Below, piece by piece: positions 60,424-64,000 of a stretch of 64,000 nucleotides of DNA (the first letter of the stretch is position 1; each line of letters starts with the position of its first letter). The notes under the pieces were generated by a model. That model ran no database searches. It worked only from the letters and a program-made list of their open reading frames with translations, and was not told the origin of the DNA. Source of the stretch: Rhodovulum steppense (GTDB taxonomy: Bacteria > Pseudomonadota > Alphaproteobacteria > Rhodobacterales > Rhodobacteraceae); the NCBI RefSeq assembly GCF_004339675.1, contig NZ_SLVM01000003.1:156292-220291 (forward strand), in the 5' to 3' direction. A program made the translations under genes and the position numbers.

Positions 60424-62910
60424 ATGCAGACCGCCGCCCCTCGCCCCTCGACGCTAGAAGCGGCTGACCTGATTTCCGCCACGCTCGGGGGCATGGGTGC
60501 CCTGCCGCAGGACTGGCTGGAGGGTGTCGGCACCCGTGTCGGCGAGGCGCTGGACGGCGCGCAACTGCTGCGCAACGTGGCCGCCCGGCACGGCAACACG
60601 ATCTTCGACGATCATGCCGCAAGGGCGCATGCCGCACTTGGTACACTGACCGCGACCGGGGCGGCGCTGGCGACGCCCGACAAGCCCCTGTCCGCCGCCT
60701 GGGCCGAGTGGCTGCGTGACGCGGGCGAGCGGTTCGTACTGACGATGGACCTTCTGCGCCAGCGCGGCGACACTTTCCGTTCGCACGAGGCCGCGGGTTG
60801 TCCACCGGTACTGATCTACGATTACGAGGTGATCGTGGACGGCACCGATCTGTTCCATCCCTGCAACTATCAGCTGTTGCGGATCGTCCCGCCCGAAGGC
60901 GTCGAGATCCTTGACTTCAAGCGCCCTTACATCATTATCGACCCGCGCGCGGGCCATGGCGGCGGCATCGGCGGCTTCAAGTCCGACAGCCAGGTGGGCG
61001 TGGCGCTGTCCAATGGCCACCCGGTCTATTTCGTCGCCTTCGGGCGCGTGCCGGTTCCCGGCCAGACACTGGCCGATGTCACCCGCGCCGAGGCCGAGTT
61101 TGTTCGCGAGGTCACCCGCCGTCACCCCGATGCCCCCAAGCCAGTCATCATCGGCAATTGCCAGGGCGGCTGGGCCACGCTGCTGCTGGCGGCGACCAAT
61201 CCCGACCTGACGGGGCCGATCGTGCTGAACGGCGCGCCGGTCGCCACCTGGTCGGGCGAGGTCGGTCGCCACCCGATGCGCTACAACGCGGGGATTCTGG
61301 GTGGAGCCTGGCAGCCGATGCTGTGGGCCGATCTGGGCGGCGGCGTGTTCGACGGCGCGAATCTCGTGATGAATTTCGAGATGCTGAACCCCGGCCGCAC
61401 CTGGTTTCGCAAATATGCCGACCTGATGGCCGATATCGACGATCCCAAGGCCCGCGCGCGTTTCCTGGAATTCGAACGCTGGTGGGGCGGCTTCTTCATG
61501 CTGAACGAGGCCGAGATCCACTGGATCGTCGAACAGCTTTTCGTCGGCAACCGCCTGACCAAGAACACCGCGATGCTGGAACCCGGTCGGCTGGTCGACA
61601 TCAAGCAGATCCGTGCGCCGATCATCGTCTTCGCCAGCCATGGCGACAACATCACGCCGCCCCAGCAGGCGCTGAACTGGATCCTCGATGCCTATGCCGG
61701 GGTGGAAGAGATCCGCATCCGCGGCCAGCGCATCGTCTACATGGTGCATGACGAGGTCGGCCATCTTGGCATCTTCGTCTCGTCGACCATCGCGAAGAAG
61801 GAGCATGCCGAGGTCTCGTCCACACTCAAGACCATCGAGGCGCTGGCGCCGGGGCTTTACGAGATGAAGATCGACGCGGTGAAGGGCGCCGGCGCGGACA
61901 AGAGCTTTCATGTCCGCTTCGCCGAGCGCAGCTTTGCCGATCTCGAGACCATCGCAGGCACGCGCGACGAAGAGGCGGGATTTGCCGCTGTGGCCCGCGC
62001 CAGCCAGATGCAATCGGAGGCCTATGACACGCTGGTCCGTCCGCTGATCCGCGCCGTGGTCAGCCCCCGCGCGGCCGAGGCAGCCCGCGCGCTGCATCCG
62101 CTGCGCGCCCAGCGGCTGGCATGCTCTTCGCTGAACCCCGCCATGGCGGCACTGGCCACGACCGCCAACCGGCTTGGCGAGTCCCGCATGCCCGCCGACC
62201 CCGCCAATCCCTTTCTCGCGATGGAGCGGCTTGCCATCGACGTCACCGAGCAATGGATCGACCTTGCCCGCGACATGCGCGACGCGGCCTACGAGATGGG
62301 TTTCCACATGCTCTGGAACAACCCTTGGGCGCGCGCCTTCGGCCAGCCCATGGCCCTGCGGCGCACACGCAAGACCGAGGACGAGCTTCGCGCGCTGCCG
62401 ATCGTTCAGGCAGCGCTGTCGCATGTGGCGCAGGGCGGTTTCGTCGAGGCGGTGATCCGCATGCTGGTATTGCTGGCCGAGAACCGTCATTCGGTCCGGC
62501 GCGACCGGCTGGAACGCTCGGCCCGGGTGCTGAACCAGGATGCGCCCTTCCGCGACCTGCCAACGGCGATGCGCGCGCATATCATCCACGAACAGACCCT
62601 GATCGCGACCTACGACCCCGAAGGTGCCATCGCGGCGCTGCCCATCCTGCTGCCCGATCCCGAGTCCCGCGCGCTTGCCGCCCGCGTGGTCCAGTATGTC
62701 CCGGGCCCGATCGACGAGATGGCCCCCCACACGTTGCAGATGCTGAATCGGTTCCGCAAGGTTCTGGGGCTTGGTCCGGTGACCGGTGACGTGCCGGATG
62801 ACCCGTTGAAGGAACTTGAAACCGGGGCCGCATCGTCGCCGGAAGGGCAGGGGGGCGAGTCTCCCCCGCGCCTGTCCGCCGCACGGCCCCGGGAGGGTTC
62901 TACCGAATGA
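60424..62910 (+). CDS. DUF3141 protein, PHA-synthase-like alpha/beta hydrolase
   Basis: An 828-residue DUF3141 protein. Residues about 120-460 resemble the alpha/beta-hydrolase core of polyhydroxyalkanoate synthases: nucleophile Cys246 in GNCQGGW (the PhaC-type GxCxG box), Asp408 in [10 protein letters not shown] and His447 in [39 protein letters not shown] precedes it. The C-terminal ~350 residues are helical and family-specific. It may polymerise or transfer hydroxyacyl groups. FabI upstream and hydratase/acyltransferase downstream (ATGA overlap) are consistent with hydroxyacyl-CoA metabolism. Confidence 0.85.
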   Translation: MQTAAPRPSTLEAADLISATLGGMGALPQDWLEGVGTRVGEALDGAQLLRNVAARHGNTIFDDHAARAHAALGTLTATGAALATPDKPLSAAWAEWLRDAGERFVLTMDLLRQRGDTFRSHEAAGCPPVLIYDYEVIVDGTDLFHPCNYQLLRIVPPEGVEILDFKRPYIIIDPRAGHGGGIGGFKSDSQVGVALSNGHPVYFVAFGRVPVPGQTLADVTRAEAEFVREVTRRHPDAPKPVIIGNCQGGWATLLLAATNPDLTGPIVLNGAPVATWSGEVGRHPMRYNAGILGGAWQPMLWADLGGGVFDGANLVMNFEMLNPGRTWFRKYADLMADIDDPKARARFLEFERWWGGFFMLNEAEIHWIVEQLFVGNRLTKNTAMLEPGRLVDIKQIRAPIIVFASHGDNITPPQQALNWILDAYAGVEEIRIRGQRIVYMVHDEVGHLGIFVSSTIAKKEHAEVSSTLKTIEALAPGLYEMKIDAVKGAGADKSFHVRFAERSFADLETIAGTRDEEAGFAAVARASQMQSEAYDTLVRPLIRAVVSPRAAEAARALHPLRAQRLACSSLNPAMAALATTANRLGESRMPADPANPFLAMERLAIDVTEQWIDLARDMRDAAYEMGFHMLWNNPWARAFGQPMALRRTRKTEDELRALPIVQAALSHVAQGGFVEAVIRMLVLLAENRHSVRRDRLERSARVLNQDAPFRDLPTAMRAHIIHEQTLIATYDPEGAIAALPILLPDPESRALAARVVQYVPGPIDEMAPHTLQMLNRFRKVLGLGPVTGDVPDDPLKELETGAASSPEGQGGESPPRLSAARPREGSTE

Positions 62911-64000
62911 GGATCGCCGAGAACCGCGTTTTTGGCGAGATTCTGGTTGGGGACGTTGCCGAGATCGTGCGCATCTGCACGGAGGACGATTTCTACGTCT
63001 TCGCCACCGCCTCTGGGAACCACAACCCGCTGCATCTGGCGCGGCATGACGGCGACGGGGATGGCACGGTCGAGGCGGTGGCCCCGGCGATGTGGGTCGC
63101 CTCGCTGGTTTCGGCGGTGATCGGCAATATCCTGCCCGGGGCGGGGGCGCTTTACCGGGCGCAATCGCTGCGCTTTCTGGCCCGTGCCCATGCCGGTGAC
63201 GCACTGGTGGCGCGGGTGCGCGTCACCGAAAAGCGGCCGCCCGACGGGCTGGTGATGGCGACCGAGGTGGTGCGGAAATCCGACGGCGCAACGATCCTGA
63301 GCGGCGAGGCCGAGGTGCAGGCGCCCGCGCGCAAGATGCGTTTCGACGACCTGGAGATCCCCGGCCTGCTGATCGAGCGGCACCGCCATTTCGACGCGAT
63401 CATCGCGCGTGCCGAGCCCCTGCCGCCGCTGCCGACCGCCGTTGTCGCGCCCGAGGAGCCCAATTCGCTGGGCGGCGCGCTGCTGGGGGCGCGGCACACG
63501 ATCATCGCGCCGATCCTGGTCGGCGACGGGGCGAAGATCGCGGCGGCTGCGCGCGCGATCGGCTGCAGTCTCGACGGGATCGAGATCATCGAGGCGGCGG
63601 ACCACCGGGCCGCGTCGCATCTGGCCGTCGACCTGGTGGCCGAGGGCCGGGCCGCGGCGCTGATGAAGGGGCATCTGCATACGGATGTGCTGCTCAAGGC
63701 GGCGCTGCGCAAGGAAAACGGGCTGCGCGCGGGCCGCCGCTTCACCCATGTCTTCGTGATGGATGTGCCGGGCGTGGCGCATCCGTTGCTGGTCACCGAT
63801 GCCGCGATCAACATCTCGCCCGATCTGCGCACCAAGATGGATATCGTGCAGAACGCCATCGACCTTGCGCGCTCGATCGGGATAGACGAGCCCAAGGTAG
63901 GGGTGCTGTCGGCGGTCGAGACGGTGAACCCCGACATCCCCTCCTCGCTGGATGCGGCGCTGCTGTCGAAGATGGCCGAACGCGGCCAGATCACGGGCGG
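62907..64000 (+). CDS. Bifunctional enoyl-CoA hydratase (MaoC) / phosphate acyltransferase, 3' end outside window
   Basis: The first 364 codons of a gene running off the window. Residues 1-135 form a MaoC-type hot-dog hydratase: [20 protein letters not shown] and [12 protein letters not shown] with the D/N-H motif. From about residue 175 a phosphate acetyl/butyryltransferase domain begins: [48 protein letters not shown], and [16 protein letters not shown]. It likely hydrates enoyl-CoA and exchanges CoA for phosphate. Its start overlaps the DUF3141 stop. A kinase gene typically follows in such operons, just beyond the window. Confidence 0.9.
   Translation, partial: MRIAENRVFGEILVGDVAEIVRICTEDDFYVFATASGNHNPLHLARHDGDGDGTVEAVAPAMWVASLVSAVIGNILPGAGALYRAQSLRFLARAHAGDALVARVRVTEKRPPDGLVMATEVVRKSDGATILSGEAEVQAPARKMRFDDLEIPGLLIERHRHFDAIIARAEPLPPLPTAVVAPEEPNSLGGALLGARHTIIAPILVGDGAKIAAAARAIGCSLDGIEIIEAADHRAASHLAVDLVAEGRAAALMKGHLHTDVLLKAALRKENGLRAGRRFTHVFVMDVPGVAHPLLVTDAAINISPDLRTKMDIVQNAIDLARSIGIDEPKVGVLSAVETVNPDIPSSLDAALLSKMAERGQITG

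Noticed and set aside
60454..63204. 916-residue antisense frame
   Set aside because: Shadow of DUF3141 and of the hydratase/acyltransferase gene; no recognisable domain.

Overview
The window is about 67% GC with dense, tightly overlapping genes (many ATGA junctions). Its families, including TRAP and BCCT osmolyte transporters, a bufferin metallophore operon, a DUF3141/FabI cluster and TspO, fit an alphaproteobacterium of the Rhodobacterales (Paracoccaceae/Roseobacter type), probably marine or halophilic. No rRNA, tRNA or CRISPR array was seen.

Layout. 1-6.4 kb, mostly minus strand: a truncated TetR regulator, a bufferin operon (bufA1-bufB-bufC-doxX, a metal-binding modified peptide and its maturation proteins), small exported proteins, an outer-membrane barrel and an exported amidohydrolase. 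6.4-15.3 kb: an amide-utilisation operon with an AmiC-type sensor, an AmiR-type ANTAR antiterminator, a dipeptide-type ABC importer, a formamidase/acetamidase and an isochorismatase-fold amidase. It is preceded by an intrinsic terminator and candidate ANTAR hairpins. 15.6-17.3 kb: cold-shock protein, a small protein and a transglutaminase-like protein. 17.7-21.2 kb: a TeaABCD-like ectoine TRAP transporter with its UspA protein. 21.3-24.9 kb: a gene remnant, two methyltransferases (one with the metal-binding residues of the RNA 2'-O-methyltransferase Hen1), a small unknown protein and an MFS transporter. 25.1-27.3 kb: UspA plus a BCCT transporter.

27.3-41.5 kb is the highlight, an arsenic-linked island. 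It holds ArsR, an ArsP-like permease, a redox thioredoxin-like protein and an MBL protein. These are followed by a periplasmic sensor, histidine kinase and NtrC-type regulator (ArxXSR-like), and then by a complete Arx-type molybdoenzyme operon (arxB2-arxA-arxB-arxC-arxD). ArxA is called from its GRGWG motif, Cys molybdenum ligand, Tat signal and gene order. After arxD come a small exported protein, a c-type cytochrome gene broken by a one-base frameshift, and an exported rhodanese. A double palindrome separates regulators from the enzyme operon.

41.8-49 kb: GntP permease, then an Mla/MCE lipid-transport operon (STAS-MlaE, MlaF, long MlaD, lipoprotein). 47.8-56 kb: an M20 amidohydrolase/DUF1028 pair diverging from a peptide ABC operon (with a permease-ATPase fusion) that ends in its likely GntR regulator; two matching palindromes sit in the divergent promoter region. 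56-57.7 kb: TspO and a dead IS5-family element. 57.8-59.5 kb: divergent epmA and efp. 59.6 kb to the end: FabI paralogue, DUF3141 PHA-synthase-like protein and a bifunctional hydratase/phosphate acyltransferase running off the window.
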